64,000 nt of DNA from Neocallimastix lanati (nom. inval.) (GCA_016946835.1 JACVTC010000064.1:643501-707500), one strand, 5' to 3'. Positions 11,448 through 25,760 are shown, counted from the stretch's first letter. The notes: a model not told the origin generated them from the letters alone. Translations and numbers: made by a program.

Positions 11448-12835
11448 ATCTAACCTTTTTTGAGTTATAATCTAATCTTTTAATTTTTTATAACATATGT
11501 GGCTTTATTAATTTAAAATATATATAATGCATTAAAACATTTTTTATAGTATTAAAACATAATATAATAAATAATAAAATTTAAAACAAATTAGAATATT
11601 TCATTAATTTAAAATATAAATAATTATTATTTTAATTATATTAAATTATAATCATAATATATTATATTTAAATATATTGACAAGTATATTAATGGTATAA
11701 TTTAATATAAATTATATTAATTATTCTTTTTTTTTTTTTTTTTTATATATATATATATATAAATATGTATGTATATATTAAAATAATTTTTTTTTTTATT
11801 CGAGTTATTAATTATTTTATAAATAAAGTAAAACAACATCAACAATAATAATAATAATAGAAAAAAAAAAGAAATCATTTTGAAATTTAAATTAATTTTG
11901 TAATTATTTCAAATTAAAAAAAAAAAAAAACATTATAAAAAAAAAAAAAAAAAAAAATAATAATAATAATAAAGTAACTGAAAACTAAGCATAGAAAAAA
12001 AAAAAAAAAACTAGAAACAAAAAAACTAAAAATAATTAAAAAAAAAAAATAAAAAAAACTGAAAACTAAAAATAATTAAAACAAAAGCAAAAAAAAGAAA
12101 AAACTAAAAATAATAAAAAAGAAAAAAACAAAAATTAAACCGAAACTAAAATATTAATATATATATATATATATATATAAATGTAAATTGCTAAGCAATA
12201 TAAAAAATAAAAAATTATAAATTTTATAAATGAATTCATATATACTTTGAAATTGTAATTATATATAAGTAAAAATCGAAGAAGTATTAGTATTATTAAA
12301 ATTAAATAAAATTTTATATACTAATATTTTTTGTTTTATTATTTTATTATTATTTTTTTTTCTTTTTCTTTTTCTTTATTTTTTATTACTATTAATATTT
12401 ATTATATATAAACAATAAAGTGTTAAATGTCGAATTAAAAATTAATAAATGTAGAATCAATGTCTTCATAAAAAATTAAAAACAAAAAGAGTTTAATATT
12501 TAAAAATAAATATAAATAACAATAATATAAGCATTTTTATAAAAATATCAAACGACTTATATATTAATAGGTAACAATTTATTAATCTATTTTTATGTTA
12601 TATATATATATATACATTATTTAAATTAATTTATGATTTAATAAAGAAAAAATTTTTAAATTAATATTATATATATATATATATATATATTTTAATAATT
12701 AATATCTTATATATATGTATTAAAGTATATTTAATCATTCATTTTTTAAAAATAAAATTAAGTATTTAGAACTTATTGAAATTTTAAATTTATTATTATT
12801 ATTTTATGATTTTAATTTTAAAAAATTTCAAATTC

Positions 12836-12875
<40 letters not shown>

Positions 12876-13004
12876 GTAAAAGTAAAACAATAAAAAATCA
12901 ATCAATCGAAACCAAGGAAAAAGAGATTATTTAATTATCTATTAGTATTTGAAATAAATTAAAGGGATATATATATATATATATAAATTTAATTAATAAA
13001 GAAA
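11448..13004. other. Intergenic DNA upstream of the VTC1-like gene
   Basis: A/T filler with A-rich, C-punctuated sequence at 11880-12140, in which a unit like ACTAAAAATAATTAAAA recurs three or four times. There are also (TA)n tracts and an (AAT)n array at about 12835-12875. Immediate upstream sequence of the gene is (TA)n-rich. No further gene seen. Confidence 0.5.
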
Positions 13005-13975
13005 ATGGCATATAAATCTTTAAAGCCAATTGAATTGTCACCAGATTATGTGACAAAATCAAATGAAGCTTTGCCTGTAAATGTTTCATATCCACTTACC
13101 GAAAATATTATACCAAAATATTATTTATCAAAAAATCATACAAGAAAACCAATAGCAATTCCAATGAGAGTAGAACCAAAGGTATGGCTATCCAATGAAA
13201 GAACTTTTTTAGCATGGTGTAATACAGCAATTATATTAGCTTCATTGGCTGTTACAATTTTATGTAAGTAATTTATTTTAACTTTTAATATTATTTATTT
13301 ATTTATTTACTTTAATGATTAATTCTAATAAATATATATATTAAAATTAAAAATTAATATTTTATTTTTATTTTATTTTTATTTTTATTTTTATTTTTAT
13401 TTTTATTTTTATTTTTATTTTTATATTTATTTTTATGTTTTTTTTTACTTATATGCATAAAATTATAAATTGAAAGCGAATAATTCTCCTTTAGCGAAAA
13501 TTACAGGAACATTATTCAGTGTATCATCTGTAATTGTAATACTTTATGGGCTTATGATGTATGAAATAAGATTAAATATGATTCATAGAGGAATACCGGG
13601 ACCATACCATAATCCGTTAGGACCAGGTCAGTAGTATATTTATTTTTAAATATATTTATATAAATAAAATACAAATACAAATACAAATATATAAATATAT
13701 TATATATATATTAAATAGAGAAATAGATATAAATATATAATATATTAATACATATATAAAGAAGAAATTATTATATTAGTATACATTATTATTTTATTAT
13801 TTAATTATTTTATTAATAATATAAAATATATATATATATATTATAAAATAATACAAAATATAATTAAATAATAGTTATGTTAATCGCAATAACAGTACCA
13901 ATTATTATATTAAATTTATACTTTGCATTTGTAAAAGTTCGCATTATAGAGGAAAAAATTGCAAAAAGATCATAA
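13005..13975 (+). CDS. VTC1-like vacuolar transporter chaperone subunit
   Basis: Three exons, join(13005..13263, 13477..13626, 13875..13975), encode 169 residues. The core is RVEPKVWLSNERTFLAW followed by three hydrophobic helices: around residues 70-86, in exon 2 (LFSVSSVIVILYGLMM) and in exon 3 (MLIAITVPIIILNLYF). This is the DUF202/VTC1 architecture. Small VTC subunits sit in the vacuolar or related membranes and form the channel part of the polyphosphate polymerase complex. No SPX or polymerase domain is present, so it is the small-subunit type. Donors are GTAAGT and GTCAGT. An alternative acceptor for exon 2 at 13495 is also in frame and would remove six residues (NNSPLA plus one junction change). 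Start ATG is in an A-rich context. Confidence 0.85.
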
Positions 13976-14999
13976 CTTTAATAATAGTATTGCATAATAA
14001 AAAAAAAAAATTTTTTTTTATTCATCGTTTTTTAATTCATATTAATTATGATAATTAAGAAAGTAAAATGCAAATATTTAATATAATTTTTGAGTTACAA
14101 AAAGTTGATATAATTAATAATTTACAATTGATATAATTAAAAAAAAAAAAAATTATAGTTATTATTATTGTTATTATTTTTTTTTTTTTAATTAAATACA
14201 TCTTCTTTATTTATATTTGCATTTAATTAATAATAATTATTATTATATATATATTTTTTCTTTCTTGTGGTAATAAAAGGGATAGAATTTTTTTTTCTAA
14301 TATTATATTATTATATTATAAATAAATTATATATCTATAAATGTCTATAAATCTATAGAAATAGAAAAAAAAATATATATTTATTTTTTATTCTATAAAA
14401 TAATAATTCATTTAAATAAGAAAATAGTTAAAAGCAATTAGAAAGATAATGAATAGCAAGGATTAAAATAGATTTTTATTATTTATTTATATTTAAAAAA
14501 TTCAATACACATTTTAAGTGATACAAAAAAAAAAAATTCAATTTTTAATTAAATAATATAGGATTAATAATTATAATAATAATAATAATAATAAAAATAA
14601 AAACAAAAACAAAAACAAATCAAAAAACAAGATAAAAAATAGAATAAAAATAAAAATAAAAATAAAAATATATATACATATATATATTTTTTTTATTTAA
14701 TCAATAATAAATTTATTTATTTTTTTTTTTTTTTAATAATTATATATATATATATATTAAAAACAATATTTTAAACATTATTCTATTCTAATATTTCAAT
14801 AATCATACTAATCATACTAATACTACTAATATTTATAATCAAAAAAAAAAAAAAAAAAAATAAAAAATAAAAAATTAAAAAATTAAAAATAAATATATAT
14901 ACCAATACTTTTTTTTATTTTTATTTTTTTTTTTTTATTTTAAAAAAAATTGGTTTAATAATAATTAAATAAATAAATTATTTTATTGTATTTTCTTTT

Positions 15000-15039
<40 letters not shown>

Positions 15040-15547
15040 ATTGAATTTTATAATGAACAAAAACGAAAAACAAAAAAACAAAAAAACAAAAAAAACAAAA
15101 TGGAAATAAAAAAAAAAAATTATAATTATGTATATTATTTTTTATTTTAAAAAATTTTTTTTTTAATTATATAAATTAATAATATATATATATATACCAT
15201 AAAATATTTAATTTGAAATATATATATATTTTTTATTTCAAATTAAAATATTTTATAGTAAAGATTTTGTTATTTTTATTTATTTATTTATTATTTATTA
15301 TTATTTATTCTATGAAAAAAAAAAAAAAAATAATAATAATAAATATCATATTAATATATATATATATAAAAGATGAAATTAATTTAAATAAAACTTTTAT
15401 ACAATAAATAATATATATAAAAGTTTTTAGATAAAAAGTTTTACGATTATAAATGTTATAAAAAGGTTTTTTTTTTTTCATTTTATTTTTTTATTTTTTT
15501 ATTTTTTATTTTTTATTTTTTTTGATGGATATTTAATTTAATTTAAT
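13976..15547. other. Intergenic region between convergent VTC1-like and SET1 genes
   Basis: Poly(A)/poly(T), (TA)n and A-rich C-punctuated repeats (about 14590-14640 and 15060-15100). There is also a pair of AT-rich arms at about 15195-15255 (aaaatatttaatttgaaata / tatttcaaattaaaatattt) that could form a long hairpin. It contains the 3' ends of two converging genes. No gene or structured RNA recognised. Confidence 0.5.
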
Positions 15548-15724
15548 TTAATTTAAAGATCCTCTGCAGTTTTTAGCACCACAAAGACAGGGTATCTTAT
15601 CCACTTCAATAGGGAATTCTATTTATTATTTATTTTTTTATTTTTTTATTATTATTTAGTTATTTATTTATTATTTTTATCATTTGTTTATTTATTTATT
15701 ATTTTTATTATTTATTTATTTATT

Positions 15725-15795
<71 letters not shown>

Positions 15796-16995
15796 AACTT
15801 ACTATAATCATAAGTAATTTCTTCTCCTTCTTCAATATCTCTCTTAGCATAAATAACAATTTTTTTATGCCCATCTACTGTAATAATTTTAGCATTACAA
15901 TTTGGCTATAGATAATATGTATTAAATAAATAAATAAATAAAGAGATAAAATAAATAAATAAATAAATAAAAATAAATAAATAATAAATAAGTAAATAAA
16001 TAAATAATAAATAAATAAATATATATATATATAATTATTTTACATCACAACAATGATTAATGAAACGTGCTAAATTTCCTTTTTTAGTAGCATCAATAAC
16101 CGTATCATCATCAATCCTAAATAAGTAACTACTTCCAATACCCATACGTTCATATTGTTTTTCACGAATATCAGCAATTTTTTGTCTAATAATTTCCCCT
16201 ATATATTCAATGACCATATCATTGGCATCAATTCTTTCCATAGCAAATAATCCCCATTCATGAATAGCAGATTTAGCAAATTTTAATTCTTTTTTACGGG
16301 CTTTCAACTGATTAAATTTAAGAATTTCTGAAACATCTGAATGACCAGAATGAGTAGGCAATGATTTCTTTTGATAGTCTAATTCTATATTCAGTTTTCT
16401 CCAATGAATTCTATTTGTTCTTGAGGATATCTTTGATGAACGATTGATACTGTCACGCTTTTGATAAAGGTATAACGCCTTAATATGATCAGGAATTTTT
16501 TGATAAGGTTCTGTTCTGGCACAACCACTTTCATTTACGAAATATTTTTGAGTATCCTCTAAGGTTAGACTATTAACACTACTTATTTCTCTACTCGAAT
16601 CATCTGAAAGTGTAGATTCTTTTATTTTTATTTTTATTTATTTATTTATTTATTTTATTATTATTTTATTATTTTATTATTTTATTATTTTATTATTTTA
16701 TTATTTTATTATTTTATTATTTTATTATTTTATTATTTTATTATTTTATTATTTTATTTTTTCATTTTTATTATTATTATTATTATTATTTTTTTTTTTT
16801 TAAAAAAAATAATATTATTATGATAAATATTAATATTTTAATAAAATGTATCAAATATTTCAAATAATAATAAAAAAGAGTAATTGTTAATAATAATAAT
16901 AATGAAATAATAATAAATAATTATAAAATATTAATAACCATATCATATCATGATAACTATTATATATAATATTTAATTATAATTTCACAATCATC

Positions 16996-17068
<73 letters not shown>

Positions 17069-18075
17069 GAGTATAAGTTAATAGAAACATTATAAAAAAA
17101 AAAAAAAATTTTTTTTTTTTTATATATTACCTTCATCTCTAAAACTGTTAACACTAGTTTGACGAGAACGATTTATTTTTTTTTCAATAATATTTTTTCT
17201 TAAATCATTTATTAAAGATTTTTGAGAATTAGTAATTTCAGAATCATGTTTCATTTCAAAAGTTTTTTCCTGTTGATTTAAAATGTCGTCATCTTCTTTA
17301 TCAGAGATATTATTTTTTTTTTTCTCTTTTTTCTTTTTTTTAATTGATTTAGATGAATTTTCAACAATATTAATATGATCTATATTTTCATCATTTTCAT
17401 TGATATCTGAATCCATTCTTTTTCTTTTCAAATTACTTTGACTAGACTTTTTTTTTCTATCTTTCTTCCTTTTAATTTCTTTTACTATTTTATTATTATT
17501 ATTATTTTTTTTATTATTTTTTGATGAAATATATTTTTGATTATTATTTCCTTCTGAATCAAAAGAGGAAGAGGAAGATGAAGATGAAGTATAATCTATA
17601 TTTTCTCTTTTAAAATTTGTCCCTAGATGGACTTCTTCTTCACTTGAACTTTCTGTATCAGTTAACATACTATTATTGATAATTTCTTCTTCTTCTTCTT
17701 CATCTGTATCTGTTAATTCAGTATCATTAAAACTTTTTCTTGAAATATTTTCTAATTCATTGTCACTATTATTATTATTATTATTGTCATTCTCATTAAT
17801 ATTATGTTTATTGTTATTATTACTATTTTTATTGTTTTTCGAATGAGATGATTTAGATTTACTTCTATGAGGAGAATATGAAATAGAATAAGATCGTGAT
17901 CTCGATTGGGATCTTGAAGAAGAAAATGATTTATCTTTTGATTTAGATTTTATTTTTCGTTTCTTTAATCTTTCTTTTCTCATTTTTGATCTTCCACGAA
18001 TAATTTCATCATAGAAAGAATCTGAGTCAGAATCTTGATTATTATCTTCTGATAATTCCATATTATCAAGATCCA

Positions 18076-18121
<46 letters not shown>

Positions 18122-18784
18122 TCCTTCATGGTCTGTATTTGATTCTAATGAAGAAATTGAAATATTATCCTCATTATCTATATCCATATTATTAACTTCT
18201 TCATCTTCACTTGAATCAGTAAATACAATATTATGTTTTTTGATAGGTTTTTTGATTTTTTTTGATCGATGATGAGTTGATCGACTTTCTCTTTCTCTAC
18301 TATATCTTTCTCGTGAACTACTTTTGCTATCATCATCATCATCGTCATCCAATACTTTATGTTTTTTAAAAGATGGAAGATTTTTTTTCTTAATTTTGAT
18401 ATTATTAAGAAAAGTAATTACATTATTACTATTATTATTTAATTTAAAAGTATTGTTATTGGAATAATTATCATTTTCGGTTGTTAATTTATTTTCCAAA
18501 CTTTCATCATTTGGTTTATTTAATGTTTGTTCCTTTAATAAATTTTGATTTTCATTTTGTTTTTTTAATGTGTCATTTTCAAGATTATTATTACTTACTA
18601 TGTTATCTAGTAATCTTGAACTATGTGATTTATTATATTCTGGTTCTAAATAGTTATGTACAATTTGTCCAATAACTCTTATTTTTAAATCTTTTATAAA
18701 TGCTTTTCTTAATTCATCTATTAAAATTAAATGAGTATAGTCAATCAATTCATCTTTTGTATTTGGTCCATTATCTTCTGTTTC

Positions 18785-18819
<35 letters not shown>

Positions 18820-18984
18820 ATGAAATATTGTGATATAATTATAATTTATTAATTATAAACAATATGATATATATATATATATATACAATTATAAATAGTT
18901 AAATGTATTCATAATAATTTAGTATTACTAAATATTTTATTATTATCTTAATTATAATAATAATAACTATAATAATAAATAATA

Positions 18985-19050
<66 letters not shown>

Positions 19051-19237
19051 GATTTTTTAAATACCATCTATTTTATTAAAAAATTCATTTGACTCTTGTT
19101 CATTATTAATATTTCTTGTTATATCTATTTATTATTATTATTATATTTATATAATTGATATTGAAATAATTATTTATTTTAGTAATTACTTAATATTAAT
19201 ATTATTATTTTAATATTAAAAACTTTTATTTATGTGA

Positions 19238-19268
<31 letters not shown>

Positions 19269-19275
19269 TTATTAT

Positions 19276-19308
<33 letters not shown>

Positions 19309-20031
19309 GAAAATTTACCATTTATTGAATTTTTATTATTGACATGGTTAGATTCATTTTTTTTTATTAATGCTTCTTTTTCATTAATTATTTTTTGTAA
19401 TTTTGCCTTTTCCATTTCAATTTGTTTTAATCGATCAGCCACTTGTAATTTATCTAGTTTCTCTTTCCCATATAAGCTTGTGTCACTTTGTTTTCTTTCA
19501 TTTTTATAATAATATCGATCATGCCCATCTTTCTCATTTTTACTATCATATTTTGTATAATCAGTTTGCTCATTGGAATGTATATGACTTTTTTCATCAT
19601 TCCATGAATGCTTATAACTACTTTGCTTTTTTGAATCATAATCATATTTATTGTTATTCACTGATTTATCTTGAGATTTTGAGTAGGAATATTTTGATTT
19701 TTTTTCATTTTCATTTTCGTTTTTATGATTTTCTGACATTAATGTTGTCACTTTCTGTTTATTTTCTTGTTCAATTTTTTTAATTTCTTCCTCTTTTTTC
19801 CTTTCATTTTCTTTTCTAAGTCTTAATTCCTCTTTTTTCTTTTTAGAAAGTTCTTTAAATTTTAATCCTTTATATAAGTATGTGTATTTATGTTTTTGTA
19901 TATAAATTTGAAAAAATAAAATTATATATATAATTATCATAATAATAATAATTATTATATATTTAAAACTTTAATATATTAATAATACTTAATATTTATT
20001 ATATAAATTAATTTTTAATTCATTATTTATT

Positions 20032-20103
<72 letters not shown>

Positions 20104-20860
20104 TTTTTTTTTTTTTTTTCTTTTTTTTTTTTTTGATTTATTAAACAAAAAGAGTAACATAATATATATTTTAATTATGTACCATCTCTATCAAATTCTA
20201 CTCTTATATGCTTATTTTTTACATTAGAACCTGTTAATGTAAGAAGAGCATTTCTTGGTATTTTCCCACTTTTATTTTTCAAATTAAACGTTATTGATCC
20301 TATATTACATAGGGATTCATATTGATAACTTTCGATAGGCCCAAATCCATTACATAAATTATATAACTCATTACTTGAATATGTATCCGGTAAATTCTTA
20401 ATTAATAATGTTGGTATTATATTTTCATCCTTTATAATATATTTAAATTTTTTATATAATATATTTATATATAATTATAAAAAGGGTATTTTATAAATAT
20501 TAAATATTTTAAAAAATATATATATATATATTTTAATATATATTTTCTATAAATGTTATATTTGATATAAACGCCATATTACTTATGAAAGAAATAAATT
20601 TTAATATACCTCAAATACAACGGGTGTAAAGGTATGTATTAATTTTCTATTTCTATGACCAGCTAATTCATACCATTCATATTTTTTACGAGGATCTGAT
20701 TTCTTATTCAAGTAAAATAAGATATATATATATGATACATATGTAAATTAATATTTTATAAAGTATATATATAATAATAAATATATTTAATACCATTACA
20801 TACAATTCTTTTTACTGTTACTGTTGGATTTTTTTTTTGTTCTTTTGTTTCAGCATTCAT
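15548..20860 (-). CDS. SET1: SET1 histone H3 lysine-4 methyltransferase (COMPASS)
   Basis: Nine exons on the minus strand, join(20860..20794, 20695..20610, 20429..20183, 19867..19319, 19124..19065, 18783..17131, 16618..16044, 15905..15803, 15618..15548), close to an uninterrupted 1136-residue frame, near the length of yeast Set1. Order: an RRM-like fold (about residues 52-133, ending RVEFDRDG), charged coiled-coil-like and Asn/Ser/Arg-rich middle, then the n-SET block ([12 protein letters not shown]). The SET domain follows, with [27 protein letters not shown] and GEEITYDY, and then a post-[11 protein letters not shown] ending at residue N before the stop. These are the cofactor-binding, pseudoknot and zinc-binding motifs of the Set1 family. 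It methylates H3K4 at active promoters within COMPASS. Intron 7 holds an 8-bp tandem array. The poly-Asn tracts come from (AAT)n inside exon 6. Confidence in the family is high; the exact 5' exons are less certain. Confidence 0.92.
16640..16757. repeat. 8-bp tandem repeat in SET1 intron 7
   Basis: About thirteen copies of an 8-base unit (ATTTTATT, period 8) inside the 512-bp intron between exons 6 and 7 of SET1. This period differs from the 3- and 4-base arrays elsewhere in the window. Confidence 0.75.
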
Positions 20861-20936
20861 TGTAAAAGAAATATGAAATTTCAATGAAATTTTGAAATGT
20901 TATTGTTATCTAATATATATAAAGAAGAAGTTAATA

Positions 20937-20987
<51 letters not shown>

Positions 20988-21371
20988 CATAATTTAAATA
21001 ATTTAACTATTTATCGTAAAATTACATTTTTATTATTATTTACCTTAGCACTAATTATTTTTATATAAAATAATTTTGAAATAAATAAAATAAAAAAATA
21101 ATTGAATTAAATATATGTACTGAATATATATATTTAACTTGATGAAGTATATTAATATTTATGGTATTATTGTATTTTTCTTATTAAAATTATATTATAA
21201 ATTAGATAAATAGTTATTTTTATTACTGATAATATTTATTGTTAATATTGTTAATTAAATAAATAAATAAGAAAATAGCATCTTTATTGTATTATTTTAA
21301 GTTAGTAGATAAGGTTATTTGTTATATCTTTTATTGTTTTTATTCTATATTTAAATATGAGAGTATAATAT

Positions 21372-21404
<33 letters not shown>

Positions 21405-22470
21405 TTTTTATTGTTCTATTTTATAATTAAAAATTTTATACATATATATATATAAATATAAAGAATTTTTCATATTTTATAATTTATTATTATCATATAA
21501 TTTTAAAATAATTTTGATTATCAATGTTATATTATTATATTATTAATTTTCTTTATTTTTTTAAAATAACTGAATTGTAATTTAATAAATATATATAGGA
21601 ATAAATTTAAAACAATGATGTAAAAAAATAAAACAAAAACAAAACTAATAGTTAATATTTGACAATTAAAATATTTTTGGTTTTTATTTTATAATAGTAT
21701 TCATAGTTACGAGTTTTAAATCTATATTGGTTAAAATATCAATTATATAAAATTTTAATTTAAAATTAAAAGAAAAACAAACGAACTAACAAACTAATAT
21801 TATATTATTTTATTAAATTATTTTAAATTTTCATTTTGCATTTTTTAAAATAAATTATGTATTTTAATAACAATAACAATACAAAGTAATTTTTGATTTA
21901 TTTTTATTATTATTTTTACTTCTAAATATACAGAAAAACAAAAACAAAATTATTATAGATAAAAAAGAATTAAATAAAACTTCAAGAATTGTTATATACT
22001 ACTTAATATATTTAATTTCTAATGTTGTTTATAATAAAATTAATAAAAAAATTTTTAAAAAACATATAAAAAAACTACTATAGTTTTTATTTTACTTAAT
22101 ATCTATAAAGTAAATTTTAAAACATTGTATTTAAATACTATTTCTATTATATGTATAATAAAAAAATAAATAATCATAACCAAAATAAAAAAATAAAAAT
22201 AAAAATAAAAATAAAATAAAAAATATATATATTAAGTATTATAATTAAGATGATTGTGTACAATTATTGATTATAGATTATTAAATTAATATTAAATTAG
22301 TATTAAACTATTATATATTAAGATTGACATAAACTGAAATAGAAACAAATATATTACAATATATTCTTACATATAAAATTTAATTTTTTTTTTTTTTATT
22401 TTTTTTTTAAATCATTTATAATTTATTTATTTATTCTTAATTAAATCATTTTATTATATAATAATAATAA
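20861..22470. other. Intergenic region upstream of SET1
   Basis: Contains an (ATT)n array at about 20940-20987, poly(A) near 21375-21400 and A/T filler. The SET1 promoter should lie in the first few hundred bases, but no distinct element can be picked out. No gene seen. Confidence 0.45.
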
Positions 22471-22471
22471 T

Positions 22472-22500
22472 AGGGTTAGGGGTTAGGGGTTAGGGGTTAT
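22472..22500 (+). repeat. Interstitial telomere-like tract
   Basis: One GGGTTA followed by three GGGGTTA units sit between AT-only flanks, directly next to a long (AAT)n array. In DNA of this composition such a G-rich run is very unlikely by chance. It resembles the fungal TTAGGG telomere repeat, with an extra G in most units. Confidence 0.75.
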
Positions 22501-22544
22501 AAGTAATAAATAAACAAATAAAATAATATAATATAAAATGATAA

Positions 22545-22751
<207 letters not shown>

Positions 22752-23946
22752 TGAAAAATATCATTTCAATATTGATTTAATAAAAGTTTATTATGATAAT
22801 AAAGATATTTAAGATTTAAGTATTTTAATAAAGTGTAATATGTAATTATTATTATTACTTTTTTTTTTTTTTTTTTCGAATATATACAAAAATCAAATGA
22901 TAATTCAATTAAAATCAATGTTTAATTTTAAAAGTTTATTTAAATAATCATATAAATATCAATTAATAATTGAAATATATATTTTTTAGTCTGTATTTTT
23001 TTTTTTTTTATCAATACTTAAAAATCAAATGATATAATCATGTTTGAGTATAATTCTTATTGTTTTAAATTTTATCAAACTAATACAAAACATTAAATTG
23101 AAACTTATAAATATTTTAGAAATAAAAATACTTTAATAACGATAATAATGTGAAATATTTTACTGGATAAAAAATGTTTCTGTTATATATTAATATAATT
23201 ATTATCGTTTTTTGTATTATTATATCTTAATAAATAAATAATATAAAATTAAATAATTAATATTTAATTATAAATTATGGAATTTAATGTACTTATAATA
23301 TTTAAAATATGATAATTTTTTTCATTATAAAGACATTTTTATTATATGTATTATTTTCATATATATAATGATAATAGTTTTAATATTAAATATTATAGTA
23401 TTAACATACATATAGTTAATAAATATAATTTTATTATATTATTTTTTTTTTTTTTCATTTTAGTAAAAATAATATAAATTAATTGTGAAATAAATAAAAA
23501 ATATTAACAAAAGTTTTAATAAAGCAAATTGATTATAAATTAATAATACTTTTATTAAGTTACAAATAGAAGATATTTTTATTCTAAAATTTTATTAGTG
23601 AATGTTGAAAATTTTTAATTATTGTATAATACTAATGTAAAAATCTATATTTATAATATTAAATACTTTAATACACTTTTTAGAGAAATATTTTGTATTA
23701 TTTATAAATATATTTCTTACATCATTAAAGATAATATCAAATATCAATCGAGATATCAATTCAAATTATGAAAATATACAACCTAAACCAGTTACACTGA
23801 TTGCTAGAAATTCGTATTGAAATATTTTATTTTTTGTTTTCATTATATTTATGTCCATATCTATATAAATTTTAATTTTAATTTATTTTAATTTTGATTA
23901 TTCATATATTTATATATTATAATATTATTTGAATTTGAATATATAT
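22752..23946. other. Intergenic AT-rich DNA
   Basis: No ORF, repeat or RNA recognised beyond poly(T) runs. Composition is plain A/T filler. Confidence 0.5.
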
Positions 23947-23956
23947 AGAAATTAGA

Positions 23957-24468
23957 TTTTTTTTTTTTTTTTAACGACCGTAGCAGGATTTCTCCCCAGC
24001 TGCACATTCGTAGACACACAATGATTTATTACTGGAGCCCTTATCTAACTTCCTACTTAGTAGGTGGTACTGTCCCTGCTGGACTGCCTTACAGTTTCTC
24101 TGCATTGACGCTCCTTACCCAAGTATTATTACTACTTGTCATTGTACGATAATTTTACAATTGGGTATTACAGCCACAATCTTCATATGATCACGTGACA
24201 ACCCACTCCATAATATACCTATAAGTAAGGATAATTAAAATTTTCATATGTCACAATATGTTTCGTATCTCCTCTTAAGAAACTTGCCATACGCACACAC
24301 TCAACCCTCTCAGGCCTGCAAGAAGTGTAAATCGATGAAAATTGAATTAGAGATATAGGGGTGTCAAATGGATATAATAAATACCTGAAACCCTATCCAC
24401 CTAATAACGAAAAACCAGTGGAAAAAACGTTACAGGTATAGGGCGGGGTCGAACCAGGAACCTTACAT
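23957..24468 (-). mobile_element. SINE-like retroposon with Pol III B box and poly(A) tail
   Basis: A 512-bp island clearly richer in G+C than its surroundings. Read on the minus strand it starts near 24468 and carries GGTTCGACCCC (24455-24445), a perfect match to the tRNA B-box consensus. It runs through a non-coding body and ends CGGTCGTT followed by a poly(A) tail (poly(T) at 23957-23972 on the plus strand). A 10-bp target duplication, AGAAATTAGA / AGAACTTAGA with one mismatch, flanks it at 23947-23956 and 24469-24478. No A box is found upstream of the B box, so the tRNA-like head is truncated at the 5' end. No long ORF. Confidence 0.7.
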
Positions 24469-24478
24469 AGAACTTAGA

Positions 24479-24907
24479 ATATTGCAAAATCTTCCATTTT
24501 AATTATAATTATGATTATTAAATATATATTAACATCATTATTAATATTATAATATTCATAAATTCAATCATTAATTGATATCATGATTTATATTATGACG
24601 ATGTCCTGAATATCATTATCATTATTAATAATCATTTTTATCATATCCTGAACCATATAATTTTTATTATTTTTTTCAGATAAATTCATATAAATATAGC
24701 ATTTATTAAATTATAAAAGTTGTAATATAAAATAGTTTTTCAATTATTAAGTATTAATATTAATTTGTTTGTTCTATTTTACATATTTATTTTAATTAGT
24801 TTGTTTTGTATTTATTTTTATAGAAAATTTTTTTATTTTTTTTAATTATTTTGTTATTATTATTACTTATATTTTTTAGTTTTTATTTTAATATTTATTT
24901 ATTTTTA

Positions 24908-24960
<53 letters not shown>

Positions 24961-25000
24961 TTTTATTTTTTAGTTTTTATTTTAATATTTATTTTTTTTA

Positions 25001-25043
<43 letters not shown>

Positions 25044-25063
25044 ATTATTATTATTATTATTAT
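24479..25063. other. Intergenic AT-rich DNA with (ATT)n arrays
   Basis: A/T filler followed by two near-identical blocks (ttttatttttagtttttattttaatatttattt-type sequence plus (ATT)n) at about 24860-24957 and 24958-25060. This suggests a local duplication of roughly 100 bp. No gene. Confidence 0.5.
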
Positions 25064-25249
25064 TGTTAGAATATGTGAAATATGAGTTTAAATGTATTAA
25101 AATGTAATGTATGTAATGTAATGTATAAGCCACGATATGTTAATATAAAAGCATGTAAATTAATATAATTTAATATTTGTAACTCTTTATCATAAAATAT
25201 ATTAATAAAATTGACATAATTATAAACCACAAATTCATGACTCTTAACA
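25064..25249. mobile_element. Solo LTR (186 bp) inside an (ATT)n array
   Basis: The sequence begins TGTTAGAATATG and ends GACTCTTAACA, so it has the TG...CA ends and short inverted termini (TGTTA/TAACA) of a Ty1/copia LTR. ATTAT precedes and follows it directly, as a 5-bp target duplication would, although the surrounding microsatellite makes that uninformative. TATAAAAG near 25147 could be its promoter. Its sequence is unrelated to the LTR at 4226/7495, so it marks another family. No internal region is present. Confidence 0.75.
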
Positions 25250-25380
<131 letters not shown>

Positions 25381-25499
25381 GTTGTTGTTATTTTATTCAA
25401 TACTACTAAAATTTTTTTTTATTTTTATTTTAAAAAATCATTAACAGTATGAATGAAATTAAAGAAATAAATTTAGATATTTATATATTTTGTTTTCTT

Positions 25500-25626
25500 T
25501 TCTTTTTATATTTTTACTTAATTTATTTATTTATTTATTCTTTAGCTTTTATTTTATTTTATTTATTTATTTATTTATTTATTTATTCTTTGGCTTTTAT
25601 TTATTTGATTTATTTTTTATTCTATT

Positions 25627-25673
<47 letters not shown>

Positions 25674-25760
25674 TTTTTTGGCTTTTATTTATTTTATTTA
25701 TTTTTTTATTCTATTTTATTTATTTATTTATTCATTCTTTGGCTTTTAATAATTATTCCT
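25500..25760. repeat. (ATTT)n minisatellite with recurring CTTTGGCTTTTA
   Basis: Tetranucleotide (ATTT)n DNA punctuated four times by CTTT(A/G)GCTTTTA (near 25541, 25589, 25677 and 25737). Two long plus-strand frames across it are only translations of the repeat (YLFI-type runs), not genes. Confidence 0.7.

Noticed and set aside
18481-18675. Plus-strand frame inside SET1 exon 6
   Set aside because: Antisense shadow of the SET1 coding sequence, as are those at 19234-19509 and 19403-19783.
20702-20703. Alternative acceptor for SET1 exon 2 after GAATAAG
   Set aside because: It would put exon 2 out of frame and create an early stop; the acceptor seven bases further on (AATCAG) keeps the frame.
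24440-24470. A tRNA gene
   Set aside because: The B box is perfect, but no A box, anticodon arm or acceptor stem can be paired around it. A poly(A)-ended body and target duplication point to a retroposon.
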